DNA of 64,000 bases from Bacteroidia bacterium (GTDB taxonomy: Bacteria; Bacteroidota; Bacteroidia; Cytophagales; Cyclobacteriaceae): the NCBI GenBank assembly GCA_030425425.1, contig JAUIAO010000026.1, positions 1 to 64,000 of the forward strand, read 5' to 3'. Positions within the stretch are counted from its first letter, which is position 1; each line of letters opens with the position of its first letter. A program made the translations under genes and the position numbers. This document shows positions 54,232 to 63,002 of the stretch, in pieces. Below the pieces are notes generated by a model. That model was not told where the DNA came from and did not search any database. It saw only the letters and a list, made by a program, of their open reading frames with translations.

Positions 54232-55116
54232 ATGAAGGAAATCCTCAAAAAGCTGAGAAAATATGAGATCAGAGTGCGCAAGGCGATCAACTCCCAAATG
54301 CAAGGAGACTTCCATAGTATTTTTAAAGGTTCGGGTCTTGAGTTTGATGATGTGCGCGCTTATCAATATGGTGATGATGTTCGTACCATAGATTGGAACG
54401 TAACTTCCAAGGGTCATGGTACATTCGTCAAAACATTTATTGAAGAAAAAGAACAGACAGTCATGTTTATCCTGGACGTTTCGGCCTCACAGGAGATTGG
54501 CAAAGTTAATCAGCAAAAAATTGATCTTGGAAAAGAGATCACAGCTTTGCTATCCATATCAGCTGTAAAAGAAAGCAGCTCGGTAGGATTGTTATCTTTT
54601 TCTGATCAAAAAGAAAAGTACATCAAGCCCGGAAAAGGGATGAAACACTCCTACGAGATTCTCAATAGCATTTTCAATCTTAAACCGAGTTCCAGAAAAA
54701 CGGATCTTAATGCCGCCATCCGATTCGCTCTTGGGATGATCAAAAGAAGAGCTGTTATTTTTCTAATTTCAGATTTTATAGATGAAAATTACCTTCACAG
54801 CCTGAAAGGAATGGCCAGAAAACACGATTTGGTAGTCATTCAGCTTTTTGATCAGCGAGAGTCAAAAATGCCTGGACTGGGAATCGTTCCTTTACTTGAT
54901 AAGGAAACTGGCAAAACGATTTGGGTGAATACTTCATCAGGTAGTTTTAAAAATGTAATCAATAAAACATTCACAAAAAGCACACAAGAGCTTGAAGATT
55001 TTTGCCATAGAAACGATGTGAATTATCTCTCAGTAGAAACAGGAGAAGATTACGTACCAAAACTTGTTAGATTATTTAGACATAGAAACACTAGGAATGC
55101 GCAACGTGCCAGGTAG
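54232..55116 (+). CDS. DUF58 (von Willebrand A-like) protein
   Basis: 294 residues. The DUF58 core reads GSGLEFDDVRAYQYGDDVRT (about 32-51) then IDWNVTSKGHGTFVKTFIEE, with VMFILDVSASQEIG (about 77-90) as the metal-binding DxSxS-like site. Members often work with MoxR ATPases and the Bat proteins in envelope stress. Here it heads the Bat-like cluster, and no MoxR gene precedes it. It overlaps the next gene by 20 bp. Confidence 0.92.
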   Translation: MKEILKKLRKYEIRVRKAINSQMQGDFHSIFKGSGLEFDDVRAYQYGDDVRTIDWNVTSKGHGTFVKTFIEEKEQTVMFILDVSASQEIGKVNQQKIDLGKEITALLSISAVKESSSVGLLSFSDQKEKYIKPGKGMKHSYEILNSIFNLKPSSRKTDLNAAIRFALGMIKRRAVIFLISDFIDENYLHSLKGMARKHDLVVIQLFDQRESKMPGLGIVPLLDKETGKTIWVNTSSGSFKNVINKTFTKSTQELEDFCHRNDVNYLSVETGEDYVPKLVRLFRHRNTRNAQRAR

Positions 55117-56002
55117 AATATTCTTATTCTTTTTGATCTTATTTCAAGCCATTACTGGTCAAGGCCAGCGAATCATGGTGAGCGGTGGATTTGTAGAAGA
55201 CAGCTTAAAGCTGGGAGAAAACATACACTATTGGCTAAAGGCCCAATACCCCTCCACAAACGAGGTAATCATGCCCGATACTACCTATGAATTCACACCT
55301 TTTGAATTTTCTGATAAGGCATTTTTCCCGAGTATGCTCCAAAATGAAATGATCAAGGACTCGGCGGTTTACACTTTGCAGAGTTATGAAATAGACCAGA
55401 TTCAGTATCTATCATTGCCTGTATTTGTGCTTACTGAAACAGGCGATAGTGTGAAAATCAATGCACAAACAGACTCTATTCTTTTTCAAAGCCTTGCTCC
55501 TGTTGTTTCCGACACCACTCAGCTCATTACCAACACGGATTTTCAATTAGTCAATAAAGACTTCAATTATCCGGTTCTCTGGATTGTCATCGCTGTATTA
55601 GCAATTATTGTGGCAGTCATCTATTTCTTTTATGGAGATAGAATCCGCAAAAAATTACTACTTAGAAAATTGAAGAAGGCCTACATCAAGTACTCGGACA
55701 AACTTACTGTCCAAATCAGGACCATCAGGGATCAACCATCTCAAAATTCCTCATTGCATGCCCTGAGCGATTGGAAAGTTTTCATGGAATTATTGGAAAA
55801 TAAACCTTTTTCAAAACTAACCACCAGAGAAATCATGAAAATCGAACAGACAAACGAGCTTCAGGAAACGCTTAAAAACATCGACAGATGTGTTTATGGT
55901 GGTATTGTGAACGATAACTTATATAAGGATTTTCAGGCATTGGAAGACTTTACACAATATAGATATTCAGTAATCACAGACGAATTAAAAAACGGAAAGT
56001 AG
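55097..56002 (+). CDS. BatD-like membrane protein
   Basis: 301 residues from the ATG at 55097 (an upstream TTG at 55064 lies inside the DUF58 gene). Signal peptide MRNVPGRIFLFFLILFQAIT, a beta-rich periplasmic region (about 25-165), one membrane segment at about 170-190 (VLWIVIAVLAIIVAVIYFFY) and a basic cytoplasmic tail. The DSLKLGENIHYWLKA strand and overall topology match BatD/BatE-like proteins. It is between DUF58 and batA, with 1 bp before the next ATG. Confidence 0.78.
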   Translation: MRNVPGRIFLFFLILFQAITGQGQRIMVSGGFVEDSLKLGENIHYWLKAQYPSTNEVIMPDTTYEFTPFEFSDKAFFPSMLQNEMIKDSAVYTLQSYEIDQIQYLSLPVFVLTETGDSVKINAQTDSILFQSLAPVVSDTTQLITNTDFQLVNKDFNYPVLWIVIAVLAIIVAVIYFFYGDRIRKKLLLRKLKKAYIKYSDKLTVQIRTIRDQPSQNSSLHALSDWKVFMELLENKPFSKLTTREIMKIEQTNELQETLKNIDRCVYGGIVNDNLYKDFQALEDFTQYRYSVITDELKNGK

Positions 56003-56003
56003 C

Positions 56004-57044
56004 ATGAACGGCACAGAAAGTTGGTTTTCATTGAAGTGGTTTACCTGGACTATGATTGACAAATATGATTGGGAAGACCCGATGTGGCTTTATGTATTAG
56101 CCCTGCTCCCAATATTTTTTATCGTCAGATGGTTGATTTTACGCGCTTTCAGACCTTCTCTTCCGGTGGCCCTCATGAAAAAAGACATCAAAAACGATCC
56201 GATTAGTTTTTTGAGATTTATACCTCCTGTTCTTTTCTTTCTAACACTCTCATTGATCATTGTGGCGCTGGCAAGACCGCAATCTACAAATGAAGAAGTA
56301 GAGCAATGGAGCGAAGGAATTGATATTATGCTTACGATCGATATTTCAGAATCGATGAAAATCGAGGATTTCAAACCGAACAGATTGGAAGCAGCCAAAG
56401 AAGTAGCTAGGGATTTTATTGCAGGGCGTTTTCAAGACAGAATTGGTTTGGTAGTATTTTCTGGAGATGCCTTTTCCCGAGCGCCTTTGACGACAGACTA
56501 TGAATTACTTAACACTTACATCGATGAAATCTCCTTCGAATTGATCGAAAATGGAGGAACAGCTATAGGCAGTGCGCTTGCCGTATCTACCAATAGATTG
56601 AGAGAATCGGACAGTAAATCAAAAGTGCTGATATTACTGAGTGATGGTGATAATACCGCAGGAAACATAGATCCGATAACAGCTGCTAAGCTTGCTCAGG
56701 CTTACAATATCAAAATCTACACTATTGCTATTGGAAAAGAGGGAAAAGTACCATTTGGAACAGACTTTTTCGGCAGACCCAGATATGTTGAGAACAGATT
56801 GGATGAAACTAATTTGAAAGAAATTGCAAAAATTGGAAGTGGCAAGTTCTATCGTGTATCAGACAAAGAAGCACTTGCTCAGGTTTTCAATGAGATCGAT
56901 TCTCTGGAAAAGGCTGAGATCAAAGAAACCAGATACAAAGACACCACAGATTATTATACCATATACCTAAAATGGGCGTTGGTATTTTTCATGCTTTGGA
57001 TGCTCTCGAGAACTACCTTCATGTCCAATGTTCTGGTAGACTGA
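56004..57044 (+). CDS. batA: Membrane-anchored von Willebrand A protein, BatA-like
   Basis: 346 residues. Two membrane segments near 27-46 and 72-90 are followed by the A domain with the MIDAS site DIMLTIDISESMKIEDFKPN (about 107-126), then IGLVVFSGDAFSRAPLTTDY and LSDGDNTAGNIDP, and a last membrane segment near 320-338. BatA-type proteins are linked to aerotolerance and envelope assembly, typically in a moxR-DUF58-batABCD order. Here only the DUF58, BatD-like and BatA genes are present. A weak hairpin follows at 57057-57074. Confidence 0.9.
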   Translation: MNGTESWFSLKWFTWTMIDKYDWEDPMWLYVLALLPIFFIVRWLILRAFRPSLPVALMKKDIKNDPISFLRFIPPVLFFLTLSLIIVALARPQSTNEEVEQWSEGIDIMLTIDISESMKIEDFKPNRLEAAKEVARDFIAGRFQDRIGLVVFSGDAFSRAPLTTDYELLNTYIDEISFELIENGGTAIGSALAVSTNRLRESDSKSKVLILLSDGDNTAGNIDPITAAKLAQAYNIKIYTIAIGKEGKVPFGTDFFGRPRYVENRLDETNLKEIAKIGSGKFYRVSDKEALAQVFNEIDSLEKAEIKETRYKDTTDYYTIYLKWALVFFMLWMLSRTTFMSNVLVD

Positions 57045-57301
57045 CTTTCTAATTTTCAAAATCCAGCGATTTTGACAATGCAAATCAGTATATAACCGGT
57101 CATCATTCAAGAATATTTACGAATTATTCAAAATCAACGAATGAATTATGAATATTCTTTAAAATTTCAAACCTTCCTTCACTTTTTATTGAAAATATTA
57201 CCAACTAAAACTAACTTGCCATGCATTATTGAAAATTGACCACAAATAATTTGGTCAAAAGAAAGAAATACAGAATTTTTTGAAGGAGAAAATTAAGCTA
57301 T
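57045..57301. other. AT-rich gap upstream of asnB with two inverted repeats
   Basis: A CAAAATC-CAGC-GATTTTG hairpin (57057-57074) follows the batA stop and may end its transcript, though without a strong T-tract. A TTGACCA (57236-57242) and TGGTCAA (57252-57258) pair around 9 bp lies 44 bp before the asnB start and could be an operator. An AAGGAG lies at about 57282-57287. The remainder is AT-rich with nothing else I can identify. Confidence 0.5.
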
Positions 57302-58963
57302 ATGTGCGGAATTGTATGTGCGTTTGAACTGAAGAAGCCGGCTGACGAACTCAGACCTAGGCTATTAGGAATGTCTAAAAAACTTAGACACAGAGGTCCA
57401 GACTGGAGTGGAATCTATGATAGTGACAATGCTATTTTAGCTCATGAGAGATTATCCATTGTAGACCCTACCTCTGGCAAACAACCTTTGTACAGCGATG
57501 ACAAAAAGGTTGTCCTGGCTGCAAATGGAGAAATCTACAATCACAGAGAATTAAGAAAACAATTCGAAGGAAGCTACAGCTTTTATACTGCATCAGATTG
57601 CGAGGTTATACTTGCCTTGTACAAAGAAAAAAAGGAAAAGTTTTTGGATGATCTGAATGGAATCTTTGCTTTTGCACTTTATGACGAAACTGATGATTCA
57701 TATCTGGTAGCAAGAGATCACATGGGCATCATTCCGCTTTATATGGGCTGGGATGAAGATGGCGCATTTTACGTAGCATCTGAGCTCAAAGCACTCGAAG
57801 GAGTTTGTACGAAAATTGAGCTTTTCCCTCCGGGTCATTACCTATACAGTAAAGATGGAGAACTCAAAAAATGGTACAGCCGTGACTGGAGTGATTTCGA
57901 AGCTGTGAAAGATAATGAAACCAGCATCGAAGATTTACATGACGCCTTAGAAGCAGCAGTTAAGAGACAATTGATGTCTGATGTACCCTATGGCGTATTG
58001 CTTTCCGGAGGTCTTGACTCATCAGTTACCTCTGCTTTAGCGAAAAAATTTGCCGATAAGCGAATTGAAGAAAATGACTCTACCAATGCATGGTGGCCAC
58101 AGCTTCATTCTTTCGCAGTGGGACTGGAAGGATCTCCTGATTTGGCTGCAGCCAAAAAAGCTGCTGAGCATATAGGTACAGTTCATCACGAAATTCATTT
58201 TACAATACAAGAAGGACTAGATGCAATCAGAGATGTGATCTATCATCTGGAGACTTATGACGTGACTACTGTCAGAGCTTCTACACCGATGTATTTGATG
58301 TCTAGAGTTATCAAGTCTATGGGTATCAAAATGGTACTCTCAGGAGAAGGGTCTGATGAATTATTTGGTGGGTATCTGTATTTCCACAAGGCACCAAATC
58401 CTGAAGAATTTCACAAAGAAACCGTTCGAAAACTCAGCAAACTGCATCAGTACGATTGCCTCAGAGCTAATAAATCCTTAGCAGCCTGGGGAATAGAGGG
58501 ACGCGTACCGTTTTTGGATAAAGAATTCATGGATGTGGCTATGAGACTTAACCCGAAAGACAAAATGATTACTCCTGATAGAATGGAAAAATGGGTAGTC
58601 AGAAAAGCGTTTGAAAAATATCTGCCAGATAGTATTGCATGGAGACAAAAAGAGCAGTTTTCGGATGGCGTTGGTTATAGCTGGATAGATACACTGAAAG
58701 AAATGGTGAATGAGAAGGTAAGCGACGAGCAATTAGCCAACGCACACTTTAAATTTCCGGTTCAGCCACCAAAATCTAAAGAAGAATTCTATTACCGCAG
58801 TATTTTTGCTGAGCATTTCCCTTCAGATACGGCTGCACTGAGCGTACCTTCTGTGCCATCTGTAGCTTGTAGCACTCCAGAAGGTACGCTCAGGGATGAG
58901 TCTTTCAAAAATATGAACGATCCGTCAGGACGAGCAGTAGGCGTTCACGTAGAAAAGTATTAA
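57302..58963 (+). CDS. asnB: Glutamine-hydrolysing asparagine synthase B
   Basis: 553 residues. MCGIVCAFELKKPADELRPR puts the glutaminase nucleophile Cys at position 2. Further landmarks: LRHRGPDWSGIYDS, LAANGEIYNHRELRK, and the synthetase PP-loop GVLLSGGLDSSVTSALAK (about 232-249). The enzyme makes asparagine from aspartate, glutamine and ATP. The tail (about 508-553) departs from the usual family sequence: where E. coli reads PSVACSSAKAIEWDEAF this reads PSVACSTPEGTLRDESF, and the changed residues fall inside a perfect 16-bp inverted repeat. The final DPSGRAVGVHVEKY is normal, so the reading frame is intact. Confidence 0.94.
   Translation: MCGIVCAFELKKPADELRPRLLGMSKKLRHRGPDWSGIYDSDNAILAHERLSIVDPTSGKQPLYSDDKKVVLAANGEIYNHRELRKQFEGSYSFYTASDCEVILALYKEKKEKFLDDLNGIFAFALYDETDDSYLVARDHMGIIPLYMGWDEDGAFYVASELKALEGVCTKIELFPPGHYLYSKDGELKKWYSRDWSDFEAVKDNETSIEDLHDALEAAVKRQLMSDVPYGVLLSGGLDSSVTSALAKKFADKRIEENDSTNAWWPQLHSFAVGLEGSPDLAAAKKAAEHIGTVHHEIHFTIQEGLDAIRDVIYHLETYDVTTVRASTPMYLMSRVIKSMGIKMVLSGEGSDELFGGYLYFHKAPNPEEFHKETVRKLSKLHQYDCLRANKSLAAWGIEGRVPFLDKEFMDVAMRLNPKDKMITPDRMEKWVVRKAFEKYLPDSIAWRQKEQFSDGVGYSWIDTLKEMVNEKVSDEQLANAHFKFPVQPPKSKEEFYYRSIFAEHFPSDTAALSVPSVPSVACSTPEGTLRDESFKNMNDPSGRAVGVHVEKY
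58838..58893. repeat. Perfect 16-bp inverted repeat inside asnB
   Basis: CTGAGCGTACCTTCTG (58838-58853) and its exact complement CAGAAGGTACGCTCAG (58878-58893) enclose a 24-bp loop. No T-tract follows, so it is not a terminator. It lies wholly in the coding sequence of the asnB tail (about codons 513-531) and one arm encodes residues unlike the family consensus. Confidence 0.9.
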
Positions 58964-58985
58964 TTGCCAATTTGCACCAATAGAT

Positions 58986-59020
58986 AATGGCGATTTCCGA
59001 ATGGAAATCGCCATTTTTGT
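58986..59020 (+). terminator. Intrinsic terminator after asnB
   Basis: A perfect 13-bp stem (AATGGCGATTTCC at 58986-58998 with its complement at 59003-59015) has a GAAT loop and is followed by TTTGTTT. It lies 23 bp after the asnB stop and overlaps the first codons of the longest possible frame of the next gene, which argues for the later start. Confidence 0.88.
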
Positions 59021-59025
59021 TTAAA

Positions 59026-59604
59026 ATGAGTATCATGGAAGAAAGAATACTAGACAAAACATTTGAGCAAGAAAACTTTGATAGTCTGGATTTCCGTGAT
59101 AGAACCTTTGATGGTTGTACTTTCACTAACTGTGATTTATCAGATAAAAATCTATCTTTTTGCACATTTGCAGATTGCCAATTCTCCAATTGCAACCTAA
59201 GTAACGCGAATCTCAACAATTGCTCTTTCAAAGAATGTGAATTCGATGCATGTAAAATGATCGGACTTCAATTCAATGACTGTAAAAAGTTTCTTCTTTC
59301 ATTTTCTTTCAGCAATTGCCAACTAGATTATGCATCATTTTATCAACTAGACATCCCAAAAACTACAATCAACCAAAGTAGTTTAATTGACGTTGATTTT
59401 ACTGAATCCAATTTAACAGGATCAAACATCGTGAGTTGCGAATTGAAAAATGCACTTTTCGACAACACCAATTTGGAAAAATGTGACTTAAGAGGATCAC
59501 AAAACTATCAGATTGACCCAGCTCTCAACAAGGTGAAAAAAGCACAGTTTTCCATGCCAGATGTAATAGGATTATTAGTTAGCTTAGACATTAAAATATC
59601 GTAG
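59026..59604 (+). CDS. Pentapeptide repeat protein
   Basis: 192 residues from the ATG at 59026 (another ATG at 59035 is equally reasonable; one at 58987 falls in the terminator). Five-residue periodicity is clear from about 20 to 160 (FDGCTFTNCDLSDKNLSF, CQFSNCNLSNANLNNCSF), forming a right-handed quadrilateral helix, with many Cys/Asn at the outward positions. The tail NYQIDPALNKVKKAQFSMPD and VIGLLVSLDIKIS is, from memory, a recurring end of this family. Some such proteins mimic DNA and protect gyrase, but nothing here shows that. Confidence 0.87.
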   Translation: MSIMEERILDKTFEQENFDSLDFRDRTFDGCTFTNCDLSDKNLSFCTFADCQFSNCNLSNANLNNCSFKECEFDACKMIGLQFNDCKKFLLSFSFSNCQLDYASFYQLDIPKTTINQSSLIDVDFTESNLTGSNIVSCELKNALFDNTNLEKCDLRGSQNYQIDPALNKVKKAQFSMPDVIGLLVSLDIKIS

Positions 59605-59619
59605 AAAAGTGCCATTTTT

Positions 59620-60678
59620 ATGAAGTCTTATTTTTTCACTCCCGCTCTACTCTTATTATTTGATTTAACCTTTGCCCAATCCGACCTCAGAAGCGGATTT
59701 ATTTACACCCACTCTGGTGATACGCTCATTGGCTCAATACAATTGAACGGAGATATAAAAATCAGCCAGGAATGTATATTTTACTCAAATAACACTAATG
59801 AGCCTCAATCTTATTTACCGTTCGCAATAAAAGGATATCAATTTGAAAATGGAAGGTATTTTGTCTCAAGAAATGTGAAAGGACAGAATCCCAAAGCCAT
59901 ATTTGCTGAATACCTTGTTGATGGCGAAAAAGACCTCTTTTACTACCGGGACAAAAAAGGTTCTCATTATTTGCTTAGTGAAACTGATAGTACGCTGATA
60001 GAAATCCCCCTGGATACAAGACAGGTGAAAAAGAACAATAAACAGTACTTTGTTCCACCTACCAGGCATATTGGATTTCTAAAATACTATTTTCAAGACA
60101 CTCCGAAAATCCACAAACAAATTGATCAGATCAAATCTCCGGATCGACAAGACTTGATCAAATTGACTAAAGATTACCATCAATTAGTCTGTGAAAATGG
60201 AATTGAATGCATAGAGTATAAAAAAAGAAAGTACCCGATTAGTGTTGCCATTCAGCCATACTTTGGATATCTCAGTTTAGACTCAAAACATTTTATTCCT
60301 CATTACGGAGGAATAGCACATTTTTGGCTCCCTATTGCAAATGAGAACCTTTATTTCAGAACAGGTTATCTGTTTTCTAATTGGGGAGATTTCACCAGAT
60401 TATCCAAAGTGCCTATTCAATTGGAATACGTTTTCCCATTCAAGATTATTAAACCAAAATTAGGTTTTGGAATGACTATCTTCCAACAAAAGGCTCAGGA
60501 AGGTTATATAGAATCAATGCCTGGTACTATGGCAATTACGAGTGGTTTTCTAATGGAACTAAATAAATCAATCTATTTGGATTTTACCGCTACATTTGAA
60601 AACCCTGGCCTGCCTATCATTGATAAACCGAATTATTGGATTTACTCATTTGGAACAGGTATATGGTTTAAATTCTGA
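59620..60678 (+). CDS. Predicted secreted or outer membrane protein, unknown
   Basis: 352 residues with a signal peptide (MKSYFFTPALLLLFDLTFAQ). Residues about 25-180 are beta-rich (SGFIYTHSGDTLIGSIQLNG), and from about 200 the sequence alternates hydrophobic and polar residues in strands (ISVAIQPYFGYLSLDSKHFI, FRTGYLFSNWGDFTR), ending in the aromatic FGTGIWFKF, as in small outer membrane beta-barrels. I recognise no family. Its last codons and stop lie inside a 13-bp tandem repeat. Confidence 0.72.
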   Translation: MKSYFFTPALLLLFDLTFAQSDLRSGFIYTHSGDTLIGSIQLNGDIKISQECIFYSNNTNEPQSYLPFAIKGYQFENGRYFVSRNVKGQNPKAIFAEYLVDGEKDLFYYRDKKGSHYLLSETDSTLIEIPLDTRQVKKNNKQYFVPPTRHIGFLKYYFQDTPKIHKQIDQIKSPDRQDLIKLTKDYHQLVCENGIECIEYKKRKYPISVAIQPYFGYLSLDSKHFIPHYGGIAHFWLPIANENLYFRTGYLFSNWGDFTRLSKVPIQLEYVFPFKIIKPKLGFGMTIFQQKAQEGYIESMPGTMAITSGFLMELNKSIYLDFTATFENPGLPIIDKPNYWIYSFGTGIWFKF

Positions 60679-60723
60679 GTTTAAATTCTGAGTTTAAATT
60701 CTGAGTTTAAATTCTGAGTTTAA
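60667..60723. repeat. Four tandem copies of a 13-bp repeat across two stop codons
   Basis: TTTAAATTCTGAG is repeated exactly four times (60667-60718), followed by a partial TTTAA. The TGA stop of the preceding gene is in the first copy, and the TAA stop of the convergent LysE gene begins at the last partial copy. Loss or gain of a unit would not change either protein. Confidence 0.93.
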
Positions 60724-61346
60724 CTCAAAACATAATTCTCCACCAGAAAATAGATCATCTGCATTCCAAATAAAATTAGAATAACTCCTACTGATCGATT
60801 CATAATGAGAATTTTGCGAGGTGTAATCAGACTTCTCAATCTATAGGCTACAAATGCTTTGGTAATATCTGAGATCAAAATGGTTGTCAATACGCCGGAA
60901 AAAAAGTAAATCCTCCCAACATCAGAAAAATCATAATTGACAGAAATGATACCAATAATCCCAACCCAAAAAACTACAATGAATGGATTGAACCCATTTA
61001 GAATAAAACCTTTCAGAATGTATTTCAAATAAGAAAAATCACCTTCATAGCCATCGGATACATAAATTCTCGGTTTTTTAAACCAGGAATAAACTCCATA
61101 AGCTACCAATACAATGGTCCCTCCTATGGCCAGCCACATCTTTGTTTGAGGTTCCTCCAAAAGATTAGCCACACCCATCAATGCCAATGTCACGTATAGC
61201 ACATCACTAAGCGAAATTCCAAGTGCCAGAAAAATGGCTTTATTGAAACCTTTTTGTACACTAGTCTGTAGCAATGAAAAAAAAGCCGGTCCCAATGAAA
61301 ATATAAAAACCAACCCAAAAAGTAATCCCGTAATAAATGGAGGCAT
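60720..61346 (-). CDS. LysE/RhtB-family exporter
   Basis: 208 residues, about six membrane segments. The opening ITGLLFGLVFIFSLGPAFFS (about 4-23) is the LysE family motif with the conserved Gly-Pro, and QTSVQKGFNKAIFLALGISL follows. The middle ILNGFNPFIVVFWVGIIGII (about 114-133) carries the N-P of the family. These carriers export amino acids and derivatives. It starts 8 bp after the GH3 gene and probably exports a product of that enzyme, which is inference. Confidence 0.88.
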   Translation of the reverse strand: MPPFITGLLFGLVFIFSLGPAFFSLLQTSVQKGFNKAIFLALGISLSDVLYVTLALMGVANLLEEPQTKMWLAIGGTIVLVAYGVYSWFKKPRIYVSDGYEGDFSYLKYILKGFILNGFNPFIVVFWVGIIGIISVNYDFSDVGRIYFFSGVLTTILISDITKAFVAYRLRSLITPRKILIMNRSVGVILILFGMQMIYFLVENYVLS

Positions 61347-61354
61347 TTGATCCC

Positions 61355-62899
61355 TTATTCTAATATTTCAGCGACATGATTTTTCCAATGAAGACTTTTC
61401 TCTCCTTTTAGCACTCTCGGAAACTTGTTTTGTCCACCTTCTTTACCCTGAATCTTCATCCAGTCGTAAAACACACTTGACTTCAAAATGCGAATATCTA
61501 CAAATTTCAGCGCATGTTTGCGTTCCACAGCATAATCATCATTCAAAATCCCTATTTGATGATCAATCATTTTAATTAATTCCTGCTCATCTACCTGATC
61601 ATCAGTGCCCAAATACCAGGTATGCTTAAAATGACTACCAGAAGGCTCTCCAATAACCGTAAATTCCCGAATATCGATATTCAATTTTTCACTGACCATC
61701 TCTATTGCCTTGTTCATATTATCCACAGACAAGTGTTCACCACATAGACTTAGAAAATGTTTAGTCCTCCCTGTTATGGTTAATTCCGGATCTTCTAAAG
61801 ATTCAAACTTGACAACATCACCAATCAAATATCTCCATGCTCCAGCATTGGTAGTTAATAAAAGTGCGTATTCCTTTCCTTTTTCTACCTGATCTATGTG
61901 GTAAGTTTCCGGATCAGGTTTTAATTCTCCTTCTTCCGTAAAATTCCGACTATTAAAAGGTATAAATTCATAGAAAATACCATTGTTTAAAACCAATTTC
62001 ATCGATCTCCTATCCGGGCGAGCCTGAAATGCAATAAACCCTTCACTAGCAAGGTAAGTCTCCATGTAAATCAGTGGTTCTTTTATGAGTTTCTCGAACC
62101 CCTTTCTATATGGATCAAAGGAAACGCCACCATGAACAAAAATTTTCAGATTTGGCCAGATATCATGTATTGTATCTACCTGATAATAATTGACAATCTT
62201 TTCCATTAATAATTGCAGCCAGGCGGGCACTCCTACTATAATTCCAATATCCCATTCCTTCGCCCTTTCTGTGATTTCATCCAGCTTAGCACCCCAATCA
62301 GTGGTTTTTGCTATTTTCTTTCCCGGCTTATAAAAATGCTGAAACCAAAAAGGAATCTGAGACGCAGTAATTCCACTAAAATCTCCTTCAAAATATGTCC
62401 CGCTTTTCCGCAAGTTGGTACTACCTCCCAGCATCAAAATGCCCTTAGTAAAAAAATCATCAGGTAAATCATATTTAGAAAGTGTCAAAATCTGACGAAC
62501 ACTCGTTTTTCTGATTGACTTCACCATATCCTTAGTTACAGGAATATATTTGGATGAAGCTCCAGATGTACCACTGCTCAGCGCAAAGTATTTTACCTTA
62601 CCAGGATAGCAAACGTCATTTTTCCCTTCTTTGGACAAATACCACCATTCCTCATAAATCTTGTTATAATCATAAATGGGAATGGTTTTGAATGACTCAT
62701 AAAAGGCATTTTGATCTTCTGATTTAAAAGATTTAAGCAATTCTGTGAAGTGATATTTTTTCCCAATCAGAGTTCCTCGACTGTGGATCATCAAGTGCTT
62801 CAGTTCATTCTTTTGAAGATCGAATGGTGCGGTGTATTGCTGCACCATGCTTTCACTAAGGTTTATTCCTTTTTTAAGCAGCGTTCCTATTATCGCCAT
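61355..62899 (-). CDS. GH3-family acyl-acid amido synthetase-like protein
   Basis: 514 residues. GH3 landmarks: YFALSSGTSGASSKYIPVTK (about 104-123), the ATP P-loop; EWDIGIIVGVPAWLQLLMEK; YLASEGFIAFQARPDRRSM (about 281-300); AWRYLIGDVVKFESLEDPEL and the final KHALKFVDIRILKSSVFYDW. Plant GH3 enzymes join amino acids to hormones such as indole-acetate; bacterial members are poorly known. No plant-hormone context is present. It forms an operon with the LysE gene. Confidence 0.9.
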   Translation of the reverse strand: MAIIGTLLKKGINLSESMVQQYTAPFDLQKNELKHLMIHSRGTLIGKKYHFTELLKSFKSEDQNAFYESFKTIPIYDYNKIYEEWWYLSKEGKNDVCYPGKVKYFALSSGTSGASSKYIPVTKDMVKSIRKTSVRQILTLSKYDLPDDFFTKGILMLGGSTNLRKSGTYFEGDFSGITASQIPFWFQHFYKPGKKIAKTTDWGAKLDEITERAKEWDIGIIVGVPAWLQLLMEKIVNYYQVDTIHDIWPNLKIFVHGGVSFDPYRKGFEKLIKEPLIYMETYLASEGFIAFQARPDRRSMKLVLNNGIFYEFIPFNSRNFTEEGELKPDPETYHIDQVEKGKEYALLLTTNAGAWRYLIGDVVKFESLEDPELTITGRTKHFLSLCGEHLSVDNMNKAIEMVSEKLNIDIREFTVIGEPSGSHFKHTWYLGTDDQVDEQELIKMIDHQIGILNDDYAVERKHALKFVDIRILKSSVFYDWMKIQGKEGGQNKFPRVLKGEKSLHWKNHVAEILE

Positions 62900-63002
62900 G
62901 ATCTAACATTTATATTAAAATCACTGTTCATTGGTTATATGATAATCAGTTGAGAACTTTATGGCGGGTATAAAGATATACATAAGTAGAGTATAAGAAG
63001 TG

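Noticed and set aside
55064-55096. TTG start for the BatD-like gene
   Set aside because: ATG at 55097 begins a proper signal peptide; the upstream codons belong to the DUF58 gene.
58987-59025. Earlier ATG for the pentapeptide protein
   Set aside because: It falls in the stem of the asnB terminator, and those codons show no pentapeptide pattern.
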